A DNA stretch of 7,638 bases from Bacillota bacterium. Lineage in GTDB: Bacteria > Bacillota_E > Symbiobacteriia > Symbiobacteriales > Symbiobacteriaceae. The stretch lies in NCBI GenBank assembly GCA_003242675.1, contig QGVE01000127.1, positions 1-7,638 of the forward strand. Reading direction: 5' to 3'. Positions 1 through 7,022 of the stretch are shown one piece after another. The translations under genes and the position numbers were made by a program. The notes below the pieces were generated by a model, which made no database searches, had not been told where the DNA came from, and was given only the letters and a program-made list of their open reading frames with translations. Numbering within the stretch: position 1 is the stretch's first letter; each line of letters opens with the position of its first letter.

Positions 1-115
1 CCCCCCCGCCCCTCCGGTCCCCCCCCCCCCCCGCCGTCCCCCCGGGCCCCGCCCCTCTTTACCCCCCCGCCGACGGTGCCGCCCGCGCGGAACCGCCGCC
101 CCCCCAGCCCCCGCG
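1..115. other. C-homopolymer-rich window edge, possible sequence artefact
   Basis: Runs of C dominate: seven at 1-7, fourteen at 19-32, seven at 62-68 and seven at 99-105. Read on the minus strand this gives a low-complexity glycine-rich tail to the fused permease (about residue 757 onward), unlike the well-composed protein before it. Runs of G on one strand are a known failure of two-colour sequencing at read ends. The tail residues, and the exact frame left of about 120, should therefore not be trusted. A genuine glycine-rich tail is the alternative. Confidence 0.6.
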
Positions 116-2389
116 GGGGGCCCTCGTTGCGCGCCCAGTCCAGCAGCAGGGCGTCGTACCGCACGAGCCCTGACTGGCGAGCGGCGGCGAGCCACGCCGA
201 CCACGCGGCCCGGTGCGCAGGGGAGGTCTGACGCAGGAATGCGGCCTCATCCCCGCTGGACGCTGCCTCCGCCCGCCGGGCGATGGCCTCGGGCACTCCC
301 TCGGGAATCCAGGCCATCGCGCCCGGGGCGTTCAGCACCGACTTGGCGCGCAGCTGCTGGTACAAGAACGCCTCGTATTCGGCGGCGAGCACCTCCGGCG
401 GCTGTCCGAGCCGTTCCGCCAGAGAGTCCAGGCTCCATGGCCGGCCTGGCGTCAGGCCCTGCAGTTCCCCCGCAGGAAGGCGGTCCTGCAGGAACCGGAC
501 CAGCTCGGCCGCCGCCGCGGCGAAGGCCCACTGCCCCGCGGCCCCCAGGGACCGGACCGGGGTGCCGAACAGCGCGGGCAGGTCGGGCAGCGGCGCGCCG
601 GCCAGCTTGCGCGGGTCGGGGGTGTAGGGCAGGTCTCCGGCGGTGCTCAGCTCATAGAGCCCCATGGCGATCGGATCGACGGTCTCTTGCGCGGACGCCG
701 CGGCGGAGAGGTACTTGACGAACTCGTAGCCCAGCGCTCGCTCCGTCTCCCAGCGCACGAGCCCGCGCAGGAATTCCGGCGATAGCCGCAGCGGATCGCC
801 CGGGTTAAACCAGGCCAGCGCATCCGGCGGAGCGGCGGCGCCGACCGCCGCGCGGAAGGCCTCGTGACTCTCGTAAAGCCGGATCTGCGGCCGCTCGGCA
901 GGGGTCGCATCCGGGAACAGGTCCAGCACGCGGGCGTAGGCGTGGTCAGCGGATGTGGCCAGGTAGTTCACCATCTGGCGCAGGCTGATCGCCTCCACCG
1001 AGGGGTCCAGCGGGTCAAAGGGCGCCACGACGTCCACGTGGTACCCGCGGAGGGTGTAGAGATCCCGGTCCTCCACGTACCACGTGCCCAGGCGGCGCAC
1101 GAGGTCGACCGGCCGGCTGACGCGCAGCGGGGGCCTGTCCGCGAACGTGACCGTCATGGTCATCCGGGCCTGCGCCCGGGCCCCCCGCAGCCGGACCTCC
1201 TCCATCACCACGTCCACCGATTCCACGCGCTCTCCCGCCAATTCCGCGGCGAGGAGGCGGGCATCTGCCCGCAGTGCGCCGTTTCCGGGCGCCACGGTGT
1301 TTTCGTAGCCCTCCACATCCCCGGCGGAAAGCGCCGCGGCCTGACGAGTGGCCAGGGCGTGGATTCCGGCCACCCGATTCCACGGCAGGCCCTGGTAGTA
1401 CCAGAGCAGGCCGAGGAGCGGCAAGGCCGCCAGCGCCCAGCGCCACCGGGGCGAGAGCCGCCCCGTGGTGCGCTCCTTGATGCGGGCGACGGGGAGGTTG
1501 AGCCCTTCCAGACCCTGGGAAAGCAGCGTGAAGCCGGTCACGGCGATGAGGAACGCCACCGCGGGCGGGAAGGGAATCCAGGGACTGGCGAGGACGTACA
1601 GCCGGCCGTCGCTCAGCAGCGAGCCCCACTCGGGAAGCCCGGTGGACTGGAACAACCGGTCCGGGCTGCGGTAGTCCCCGATCATCATGATCCCGCCGCC
1701 GAAGAGGATGCCGAAGATGCCCATCTGCGCCATGAGCAGGAGGGCCCGGGCCATCTCGGCGGCCACCAGGTGGAGCAGGGACGGCCAGAGGTGGGGCAGA
1801 AGGTGGACGTGGAGGATGTGCCACCGGCTCCCGCCGACGGCCACGGCCCCCTCCACGAAGGGTTCGGCCATCAGCTGTTCGAGCCGCCCCTTGAGCATCA
1901 CGGCGACCCGGGGCCACTCCACCAGGGTGAGCACGCAGACGGTGATCGCCACATTCGGCCAGAGCCCGATGCCGTTCCTGGCCGGCGACGACAGCAGGAG
2001 GAGGTAGGTGATCAGGGGCGGGATCGCGGTGGTCATCACGTACAGCTTGTCCACCAGCCACCCCGCGGGCCGGGGGCCATAGACCGCCGCAAGGGCCGCC
2101 ACCAGGCCGAGCAGCATCCGGCCGGCCGTCACCAGCACGGCGAAGAGCAGCGACCAGCGGGTGCCGTAGACCACGCGGCTCCAGACGTCGCGGCCCCACT
2201 GGTCGGTCCCCAGCGGGTAGCCGGGGCCCGGGGGGAAGGGCGGCAGGCCTTCCAGGAGACTGCTCCGGGCATCCCAGTAGTGGGGCGAGACGGCGGTGAT
2301 CTCGTCGGCGAAGACCGCCGCCAGCAGCAGCAGGCCGACCAGCAGTCCGCCCGCGATGAGCGCGAGGCGAGAGCCCTTCCGCGCGGCGT

Positions 2390-2393
<4 letters not shown>
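1..2393 (-). CDS. OppC/DppC-type ABC permease fused to an extracytoplasmic NTF2-like / degenerate peptidase-MA-like region (3' end outside window)
   Basis: The GTG start at 2393 overlaps the stop of the preceding permease (GTGA), and I read 797 codons to the window edge with no stop. Residues 1-300 are an inner-membrane permease of the peptide/nickel ABC family. A hydrophobic segment lies at about 9-29, the family motif LGTDQWGRDVWSR is at 61-73, and the ATPase-contact (EAA-like) loop is at about 175-207; further membrane segments follow to about 295. A basic stretch (304-318) and an extra hydrophobic segment (about 318-333) follow, so the rest should face outside. Residues about 343-442 look NTF2-like (AALSAGDVEGY, LGTWYVED). 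Residues about 450-678 resemble peptidase-MA-like gluzincins (RLYESHEAFRAAVG at 505-518, AAELVRFL at 628-635, LAERLG at 658-663), but where HExxH is expected there is WETER (548-552). A second NTF2-like start lies at about 702-757. Family OppC proteins are only about 300 residues. The transport substrate is unknown. Confidence 0.85.
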
Positions 2394-3121
<728 letters not shown>

Positions 3122-3221
3122 GTCGTGACCCCGGCGGTTGGTGCCGAGCGAGCCGGACCGAAGGGTCTCCAGGTACGCGCGCAGGGTCTGGCCCCACTGG
3201 TCCGTGTGTCTAGTCGAAATG

Positions 3222-3242
3222 TTTTAGCTGTGCAAGTTAAAA
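3222..3242. repeat. AT-rich inverted repeat at the permease truncation junction
   Basis: Arms at 3222-3229 (ttttagct) and 3235-3242 (agttaaaa) pair over 8 bp with one G-T wobble around a 5-base loop. It lies inside an AT-rich patch (about 3206-3246) that contrasts with its GC-rich surroundings, and starts about 15 bases past the last recognisable permease codon. It could be a remnant of an inserted element or recombination site, or a weak terminator. Nothing in the sequence decides this. Confidence 0.45.
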
Positions 3243-3301
3243 GACGCTGCCGCAGGGGCTGGCGGTTCCCTGCCAGGCGCAAGAGGCCGCGGCGCCGCGA
3301 C

Positions 3302-3332
3302 AAGGGCCCGGCGCAGCTGCTGCCGGGCCCTT
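3302..3332 (-). terminator. Hairpin terminator of sigK
   Basis: An 11-bp perfect stem (aagggcccggc at 3302-3312 with gccgggccctt at 3322-3332) encloses a 9-base loop and lies 7 bases past the sigK stop codon. There is no long U-tract after it on the minus strand (the next bases are GTCGCGG), so it is a strong hairpin but not a textbook intrinsic terminator. Confidence 0.75.
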
Positions 3333-3339
3333 CACCGAT

Positions 3340-4050
3340 TCACTTCCCATAACCCTCCTCGAAGAGCTCCTGGCAGAGCTTCATGACCGCCTTCTTCTCG
3401 ATCCGGCTCACGTAGCTCCGGGAGATGCCGAGCATGCGCGCGATCTCCCGCTGGGTCCGCCGCGGCCCGCCGGAGATGCCGTAGCGCAGCTCCAGCACCT
3501 GCCGCTCCTTGCCGCCCAGCTTCTTCAGCTTTTCCCGCAGCTTCGACTCGTCCAGCCGCTTGCCCACGAGGTCGGGCACCACGTCCGGGTCCGAGCCCAG
3601 CACGTCGAGCAGGGTGATCTCGTTGCCCTCCCGGTCCACCCCAATCGGGTCGTAGAGGGAGACCTCGCCGCGCACCCGCTTCAGGCTCCGCAGGTGCATC
3701 AGGATTTCGTTTTCAATACAGCGCGCCGCATATGTAGCCAGTCTCGTGCCCTTCTCGGGCTTGAACGTCCCGATGGCCTTGATCAGGCCGACGGTGCCTA
3801 TCGAGATGAGATCATCCACGTCCTCGCCGGTGTTATCGAACTTCTTCACAATATGGGCGACCAGCCGCAGGTTGCGCTCGATCAGGATGGCCCGGGCCTC
3901 CTCGTCGCCGGTTTGGAGCCGGGCCAGGTATTTCGCCTCTTCCTCCTCGCTGAGCGGCTGTGGGAACGTGCCGGAGTTGGCCACGAACCCGGCCAGGAGC
4001 AGCATGCTGCGCACGATGGCCTCGGCTAAGGGCCCCAACATGGCTAGCAC
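3340..4050 (-). CDS. sigK: RNA polymerase sporulation sigma factor SigK (pro-SigmaK)
   Basis: Late mother-cell sigma factor that directs spore coat and maturation genes. The 236-residue product matches pro-SigmaK in length and order. A hydrophobic pro-sequence (about 1-26, with SMLLLAGFVA) is followed by the FPQPLS motif (29-34). Region 2 contains NLRLVAHIVKKFDNTGED (60-77), LISIGTVGLIKAI (81-93) and the core-binding/-10 recognition stretch RLATYAARCIENEILMHLR (103-121). Region 4.2 is the helix-turn-helix TQREIARMLGISRSYVSRIE (199-218). In Bacillus subtilis the pro-sequence is removed at the forespore membrane by the SpoIVFB protease; its presence here implies the same control. The gene is whole, with no skin-type element splitting it. 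GTG 4050 is chosen because the purine-rich ribosome site ends 5 bases before it; ATG 4041 is an in-frame alternative. It is a single-gene unit with its own promoter and terminator. Confidence 0.96.
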   Translation of the reverse strand: MLAMLGPLAEAIVRSMLLLAGFVANSGTFPQPLSEEEEAKYLARLQTGDEEARAILIERNLRLVAHIVKKFDNTGEDVDDLISIGTVGLIKAIGTFKPEKGTRLATYAARCIENEILMHLRSLKRVRGEVSLYDPIGVDREGNEITLLDVLGSDPDVVPDLVGKRLDESKLREKLKKLGGKERQVLELRYGISGGPRRTQREIARMLGISRSYVSRIEKKAVMKLCQELFEEGYGK

Positions 4051-4055
4051 CGCAA

Positions 4056-4068
4056 CCCCTCCCCTCCT
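4056..4068 (-). promoter_or_regulatory. Extended ribosome binding site of sigK
   Basis: On the minus strand the sequence AGGAGGGGAGGGG runs from 4068 to 4056. The downstream GGAGGGG half ends 5 bases before GTG 4050, and the upstream AGGAGG half is 12 bases from it. This favours GTG 4050 over ATG 4041 as the start. Confidence 0.75.
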
Positions 4069-4076
4069 GTGCGGGA

Positions 4077-4105
4077 TAGGGTATGCGGTGCCCGCTTGAC
4101 CGGTT
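4077..4105 (-). promoter_or_regulatory. SigmaK-type (possibly SigmaE-type) promoter of sigK
   Basis: On the minus strand the -10 element CATACCCTA (4085-4077), preceded by G, matches the SigmaK consensus gCATAnnnTA exactly. AACC (4105-4102) matches the mACm -35 element with a 16-base spacer. It also has one mismatch to the SigmaE -10 CATACAnT. Transcription would start near 4070, giving a leader of about 20 bases that contains the ribosome site. In Bacillus subtilis sigK is first read by SigmaE and then by SigmaK itself, so autoregulation is plausible. The match is by eye only. Confidence 0.6.
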
Positions 4106-4271
4106 ACTGTAACGGCCGGTCCCGCCGGCGAAACGGATTGGCCAGACGGCTCATCTCATTCGCGGGAGGAGTGTTTCACGATCCGACCACCTGGAGTTCC
4201 GGTTCCGGCTGAAGGGTCCCACGCCGCGCAGCCCGGGCCGGATCCTCGCCGGGCGGCTGATCGGTCCGGGG

Positions 4272-4514
4272 ATGGACGTTCCGCTCGAACCTGTGGCGCC
4301 AAACCTGTTCCGGGTCCCCGTTCCCGGGGCAGGAGGCCGCTTCACCATTCAGGTGGACCAGGCGGAGGGGCACAGGGACGGCGCCCGGCCCCTGCCGTGG
4401 CGGGTGGATGTGCGCCTGGCGCCGGAGGCGCTGGCGGAGTACCAGGCGGCTGAGCCCCTGGGAGCCTGTGCCGACTTCCCCGGCGCGCTAGCGCTGGTGA
4501 TGCAGTGTTGTTAG
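4272..4514 (+). CDS. Small hypothetical protein, start uncertain
   Basis: I do not recognise this 80-residue product. It has no membrane segment or signal peptide and ends in a Cys-Cys pair. The frame is open from just after a TAA at 4110-4112. The translation upstream of ATG 4272 (for example DHLEFRFRLKGPTP from about 4185) has an ordinary protein-like composition, so the true product may be longer. No ATG, GTG or TTG lies in frame between 4113 and 4272, and no good ribosome site precedes ATG 4272. A GGGAGGA sequence at 4164-4170 suits translation starting near 4176-4180, where this frame has no start codon. It may therefore be a 5'-damaged gene, or a chance ORF in GC-rich DNA. The stretch 4106-4271 holds no other gene that I can support. 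Confidence 0.35.
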   Translation: MDVPLEPVAPNLFRVPVPGAGGRFTIQVDQAEGHRDGARPLPWRVDVRLAPEALAEYQAAEPLGACADFPGALALVMQCC

Positions 4515-4592
4515 TTCGCCCTGCTTCACGGCCGGCGCCGGGCGACGGGACACATCGCCTTTGAGCAGCTCCCGAGGGGAGGATTGACCAAG

Positions 4593-5015
4593 TTGGATCA
4601 GTTGCGGATCCGGTTTGCGGAACCCGAGGATGAACCCACCTGCCGGCGGATGGACCCGTATCTTCCCGCGCCCGTGCTCACGCACAAGATCGCCCTTCAG
4701 GAGCTGGTCCTGGTCGAGATCGCCGGGAAGGCGATCGGCTACGTGCGCCTGGAGTACATCTGGGGGAAAGTCCCCTACATCGGGCTCATCTGGCTGGAGC
4801 CGCAGTACCGGGGGCAGGGGATCGGCAAGGCTGTGCTGAGTTTCCTCGAGGCGCACCTGCGGGAGCGGGGATGCACCTTCCTCCTCTCCTCGTCCCAGGT
4901 GAACGAGCCGGAGCCGCAGGCGTGGCACCGGGCCGTCGGCTTCCGCGAGTGCGGCATCATCGCCGGGCTCAACGAGGGCGGCGTCGGCGAGGTGTTCTTC
5001 CGGAAGGACCTATAG
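4593..5015 (+). CDS. GNAT family N-acetyltransferase
   Basis: A 140-residue protein spanning one GNAT fold, which transfers an acetyl group from acetyl-CoA to an amine; the acceptor is unknown. The N-terminal strand IRFAEPEDEPTCRRMD (6-21) is followed by VEIAGKAIGYVRLEY (41-55) and then motif A, the acetyl-CoA pyrophosphate loop, as LEPQYRGQGIGKAVLSFLE (68-86) with R/Q-x-x-G-x-G as RGQGIG (73-78). The helix AWHRAVGFRECG (110-121) is the usual motif B. TTG 4593 is preferred because GGGGAGGA (4576-4583) ends 9 bases upstream; TTG 4584 in the same frame would have a spacing of only one base. Its stop overlaps the stop of the convergent NTF2-like gene. It probably shares no operon, as the ORF before it is weakly supported. 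Confidence 0.85.
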   Translation: MDQLRIRFAEPEDEPTCRRMDPYLPAPVLTHKIALQELVLVEIAGKAIGYVRLEYIWGKVPYIGLIWLEPQYRGQGIGKAVLSFLEAHLRERGCTFLLSSSQVNEPEPQAWHRAVGFRECGIIAGLNEGGVGEVFFRKDL

Positions 5016-5017
5016 GT
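5008..5017. other. Palindrome carrying the stop codons of two convergent genes
   Basis: The perfect palindrome acctataggt contains TAG at 5013-5015 for the plus-strand acetyltransferase and TAG at 5012-5010 for the minus-strand NTF2-like gene. The coding regions overlap tail to tail by 6 bases. No separate terminator hairpin fits between them, so transcripts from the two strands should overlap. Confidence 0.8.
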
Positions 5018-5402
5018 GCTCGACCGTCTCCCGGACGAGCACCCAGCGCCCGTCCACCTGCCGCCACACCTCGAGGACGAAGGCCGAGACCGTGCGCTCC
5101 CCGAACTCCATCGGCTTCTCGTAGAAGACCACAGCGCTGGTTGCCGACGGCATGCGGATCAGGCGGCCCACGCACCCCGCCCGCACCCCGGGCATGTGCG
5201 CGGCGGTCTGCCGGATTCCGGCGAGGGCTTCCGCCGCGTCGAAGTACTCGGCCCGGTCCTGGTCGGGCATGCCGTAGTACCCGTGGTAGCCCGGCCCGAG
5301 CAGCGAGGCCACGGCGTCCGTCTCCCCCGTCTGGTAGGCGTGCTCCATGATGCTCAGGTAGCGGTCGTGAACGGCACGAAACTCCTCGAACGCGGTTGAC
5401 AT
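5010..5402 (-). CDS. NTF2-like / SnoaL-like small protein
   Basis: A 130-residue soluble protein with the layout of the NTF2-like superfamily. The N-terminal helices (about 3-35, with HDRYLSIMEHAYQTGETDAV) are followed by a segment with GYHGYYG (38-44), the helix FDAAEALAGIRQTAAHMPGV (54-73), and then alternating strands including SAVVFYEKPMEF (89-100), VSAFVLEVWRQVDGRWVLV (105-123) and the end RETVEHL. Members may be enzymes, ligand binders or simple dimerisation units; no catalytic residue can be assigned here. ATG 5402 is preceded by GGGAGGGA at a normal distance. In-frame starts further upstream (to 5555) would run through the hairpin at 5517-5549 and give a Cys/Arg-rich unnatural leader, so they are rejected. 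Family assignment is by pattern only. Confidence 0.75.
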   Translation of the reverse strand: MSTAFEEFRAVHDRYLSIMEHAYQTGETDAVASLLGPGYHGYYGMPDQDRAEYFDAAEALAGIRQTAAHMPGVRAGCVGRLIRMPSATSAVVFYEKPMEFGERTVSAFVLEVWRQVDGRWVLVRETVEHL

Positions 5403-5516
5403 GCTGGATCCCTCCCGGTCGCGCCGGTGTACTCGGCTCGTGTTTTCGCTGTGATTTCTGAATAATCCTTCGCCAGCTCCGCAGCTTTGCGAGTTCACCC
5501 GACCCAAACATGCAGA
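5403..5516 (-). promoter_or_regulatory. Upstream region of the NTF2-like gene
   Basis: About 115 bases separate the hairpin at 5517-5549 from the gene. They include a relatively AT-rich patch (about 5440-5470) where a promoter is expected, but I find no convincing -35/-10 pair for a known sigma factor. Apart from the ribosome site near 5410 I see no structure in it. Confidence 0.3.
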
Positions 5517-5549
5517 GCAGCCCCGCCGCCACCCAGGCGACGGGGCTGC
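5517..5549 (-). terminator. Strong hairpin, terminator of the HEPN-CBS gene
   Basis: A 14-bp stem (5517-5530 with 5536-5549, one G-T wobble as read on the minus strand) closes a 5-base loop, 16 bases beyond the CBS gene stop. On the minus strand it is followed by TCTGCATGTTTGGG, a poor U-tract. Position and strength still make it the likely end of the transcript that carries the CBS gene. Confidence 0.7.
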
Positions 5550-5565
5550 GCACATCTTGAATCCG

Positions 5566-6282
5566 CTACACCAGCCCGGCGGGCGGGTTGAGCAGATCCC
5601 GGGGGGTGATGATGCCCAGGAGTTGCTCGTCCTCCCGGCCGCTCTCGGTGATCAGGATCGCCTCCAGTGACGCCCGGCGGTTCCCCCTGGCCGGGGAGAA
5701 GAGCTCAACCGCATCGTACCAGGTGGCGTCCCGGGCGATGAAGGCGACCCGGCGCCCCTCATACGCGTCGTGCCGCAGCACGTCGCCGACCGTCACCCCC
5801 GTGAGGTCGACCACGCCGTCCTCCACCGAGTCGGCGAGCCACTGGGCCACGCACCGGGAGGTCAGCAGCCCGGCAAACCGGCGCTCCCGGAAGACCGGGA
5901 ACTGGGTGTAATGGTACTCGCGGATCCACCGGAGCGGCCGCGCGATGGGGTCGTCCCACGACAGCCGCCGGACCTCCCGCCGGAACAGCGGATACACCCG
6001 CGGCGGGTCGAGGAGGATGTCCGCCAGCCGCTCGATGGCCTCGACCACCTCGGGCCGGGGGTCGGCGATGATGCGGGCGGGGAACTCCTTGTCGTGCACG
6101 ATGGCATTGCGCAGCGCGCCGAACTCCTTGAGGTCGTCGGCGTAGCGCCGGACCACGCTGTACCGCCTGGCGGCCTGGTCCACCACGCTGGCGAAGCCGT
6201 AGCGGGTGCGGTCGATGTCCAGCAGGCTGCGCAGGTGATCGTCGATGCGGTTGTAGGCCCGGAGGAATCGCTCAGCCAGCAC
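5566..6282 (-). CDS. HEPN-like domain fused to a CBS domain pair
   Basis: A 238-residue cytoplasmic protein. Residues about 1-92 are helical and contain LKEFGALRNAIVHD (51-64). R58-N-A-I-V-H63 fits the Rx4-6H motif typical of HEPN domains, many of which are RNases of toxin or defence systems. Residues about 112-170 form a first CBS domain (FPVFRERRFAGLLTSRCVAQ at 128-147) and about 173-231 a second (VAFIARDATWYDAVELF at 179-195, LLGIITPRDLL at 221-231). Paired CBS domains usually bind adenine nucleotides and act as energy or second-messenger sensors. I infer a nucleotide-controlled helical effector, but nuclease activity is unproven, and HEPN-fold proteins lacking activity exist. GTG 6282 has the purine-rich GAGGTGAGG just before it. 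The gene lies 83 bases downstream of the EIIA-Glc gene on the same strand, with a hairpin between, so co-transcription is possible but uncertain. Confidence 0.82.
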   Translation of the reverse strand: MLAERFLRAYNRIDDHLRSLLDIDRTRYGFASVVDQAARRYSVVRRYADDLKEFGALRNAIVHDKEFPARIIADPRPEVVEAIERLADILLDPPRVYPLFRREVRRLSWDDPIARPLRWIREYHYTQFPVFRERRFAGLLTSRCVAQWLADSVEDGVVDLTGVTVGDVLRHDAYEGRRVAFIARDATWYDAVELFSPARGNRRASLEAILITESGREDEQLLGIITPRDLLNPPAGLV

Positions 6283-6348
6283 GGCGCCTCACCTCACCAT
6301 ACGGGTACGGCGTGGCCCGAAAGATCTCCTATCGGCCGGCGCGCATAC

Positions 6349-6366
6349 GGGGCGGTTTCCCGCCCC
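6349..6366 (-). terminator. Short hairpin after the EIIA-Glc gene
   Basis: A 7-bp stem (ggggcgg at 6349-6355, ccgcccc at 6360-6366) closed by a four-base loop, GAAA on the minus strand, begins at the last base of the stop codon. There is no U-tract after it, so it may only slow or partly stop transcription, or stabilise the mRNA end, before the CBS gene. Confidence 0.5.
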
Positions 6367-6863
6367 TAGTCAACCGTCGCCACCGGATCCCCGGCACTCA
6401 CCGCTCCCTGCCGGTCGAGCCGCCACGTCCGCTTGTCGTCCAGGTTCGTGAGCAATACGGGCGTGGCCAGCGAAGGCACCTCGCCCTGGATGGCCGCCAG
6501 ATCCACCTCCAGCAGCGGCTGCCCGGCCGCGACCCGGTCGCCCTGGCTGACCAGGGTCCGGAAGCCCCGGCCCTGCAGCTTGACCGAGTCGATGCCCACG
6601 TGCACCAGCACCTCCAGCCCGTCGGGGGTGCGAATCCCCACCGCGTGCCCCGTGGGAAAGAGGTTTACCACCTCGCCGTCCGCCGGACTCACCACCACCG
6701 CCCCGTCCACGGCCGCGGGGAACACGCAGAAGCCGTCGCCCAGCATCTTCTCCGCGAACACCGGGTCGGGCGCCTCGGTGATGGGCCTGACCTCGCCCGC
6801 CAGGGGCGCCACCAGGGTCACGGACCGCCGCTTCCTGCCAAACAGGCCAAATACCACTGCCAA
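6366..6863 (-). CDS. crr: PTS EIIA-Glc-type phosphocarrier protein
   Basis: A 165-residue stand-alone EIIA of the glucose family, a cytoplasmic protein that takes phosphate from HPr and passes it to an EIIB, and that regulates other systems in many bacteria. Both key histidines are present: H73 in PTGHAVGIRTPDG (70-82), and the phospho-acceptor H88 in LEVLVHVGIDSVKLQGRGF (83-101). The usual APLAGEV (19-25) opens the fold and GDRVAAGQPLLEVDL (108-122) follows. A serine (S93) replaces the common threonine after H-x-G-x-D. The start is TTG 6863, preceded by GGAGGAGGAC; GTG 6857 is an in-frame alternative. No EIIB, EIIC, HPr or EI gene is in the window, so the partner must be encoded elsewhere. 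The symbol crr is by family resemblance; the protein could equally be the EIIA of an N-acetylglucosamine or other Glc-family system. Confidence 0.92.
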   Translation of the reverse strand: MAVVFGLFGRKRRSVTLVAPLAGEVRPITEAPDPVFAEKMLGDGFCVFPAAVDGAVVVSPADGEVVNLFPTGHAVGIRTPDGLEVLVHVGIDSVKLQGRGFRTLVSQGDRVAAGQPLLEVDLAAIQGEVPSLATPVLLTNLDDKRTWRLDRQGAVSAGDPVATVD

Positions 6864-6965
6864 GTCCTCCTCCTACCGGCTGCGCGCCGCATCCCGCCGA
6901 ATTTCTGCGGCGAGCGCGCCTCTCCCTGCTAGTCTGGCCGAATCGCGGCAGCCACCGCCGCGGGG

Positions 6966-7022
6966 ACCCATCGCCCGCGCCCTGCATACCGTGATGGGTA
7001 GCCGTCCGCTCACCCCGAGCGG
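6966..7022 (+). promoter_or_regulatory. Two hairpins in the leader of the substrate-binding lipoprotein gene
   Basis: A 7-bp perfect inverted repeat (acccatc 6966-6972 with gatgggt 6993-6999, 20-base loop) is followed by a 6-bp hairpin (ccgctc 7006-7011 with gagcgg 7017-7022, 5-base loop). The ribosome site (gggggaggaagg, about 7036-7047) begins 13 bases later. The pair could be a structured 5' leader or an operator. I could not match it to the TPP, guanidine-I or cobalamin riboswitch consensus. No clear -35/-10 pair is visible in 6864-7051 on either strand. Confidence 0.35.

Noticed and set aside
3340..4050. A skin-type element interrupting sigK
   Set aside because: The reading frame is continuous through all conserved sigma regions, so there is no interruption.
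4531..4541. Palindromic GC-rich stretch before the acetyltransferase
   Set aside because: The ccggcgccgg palindrome is short and of a type common by chance in DNA this GC-rich, with no loop or U-tract to make a terminator.
5403..5555. N-terminal extension of the NTF2-like gene to a start at 5555
   Set aside because: It would cross a strong terminator hairpin and encode an unnatural leader, while ATG 5402 has a good ribosome site.
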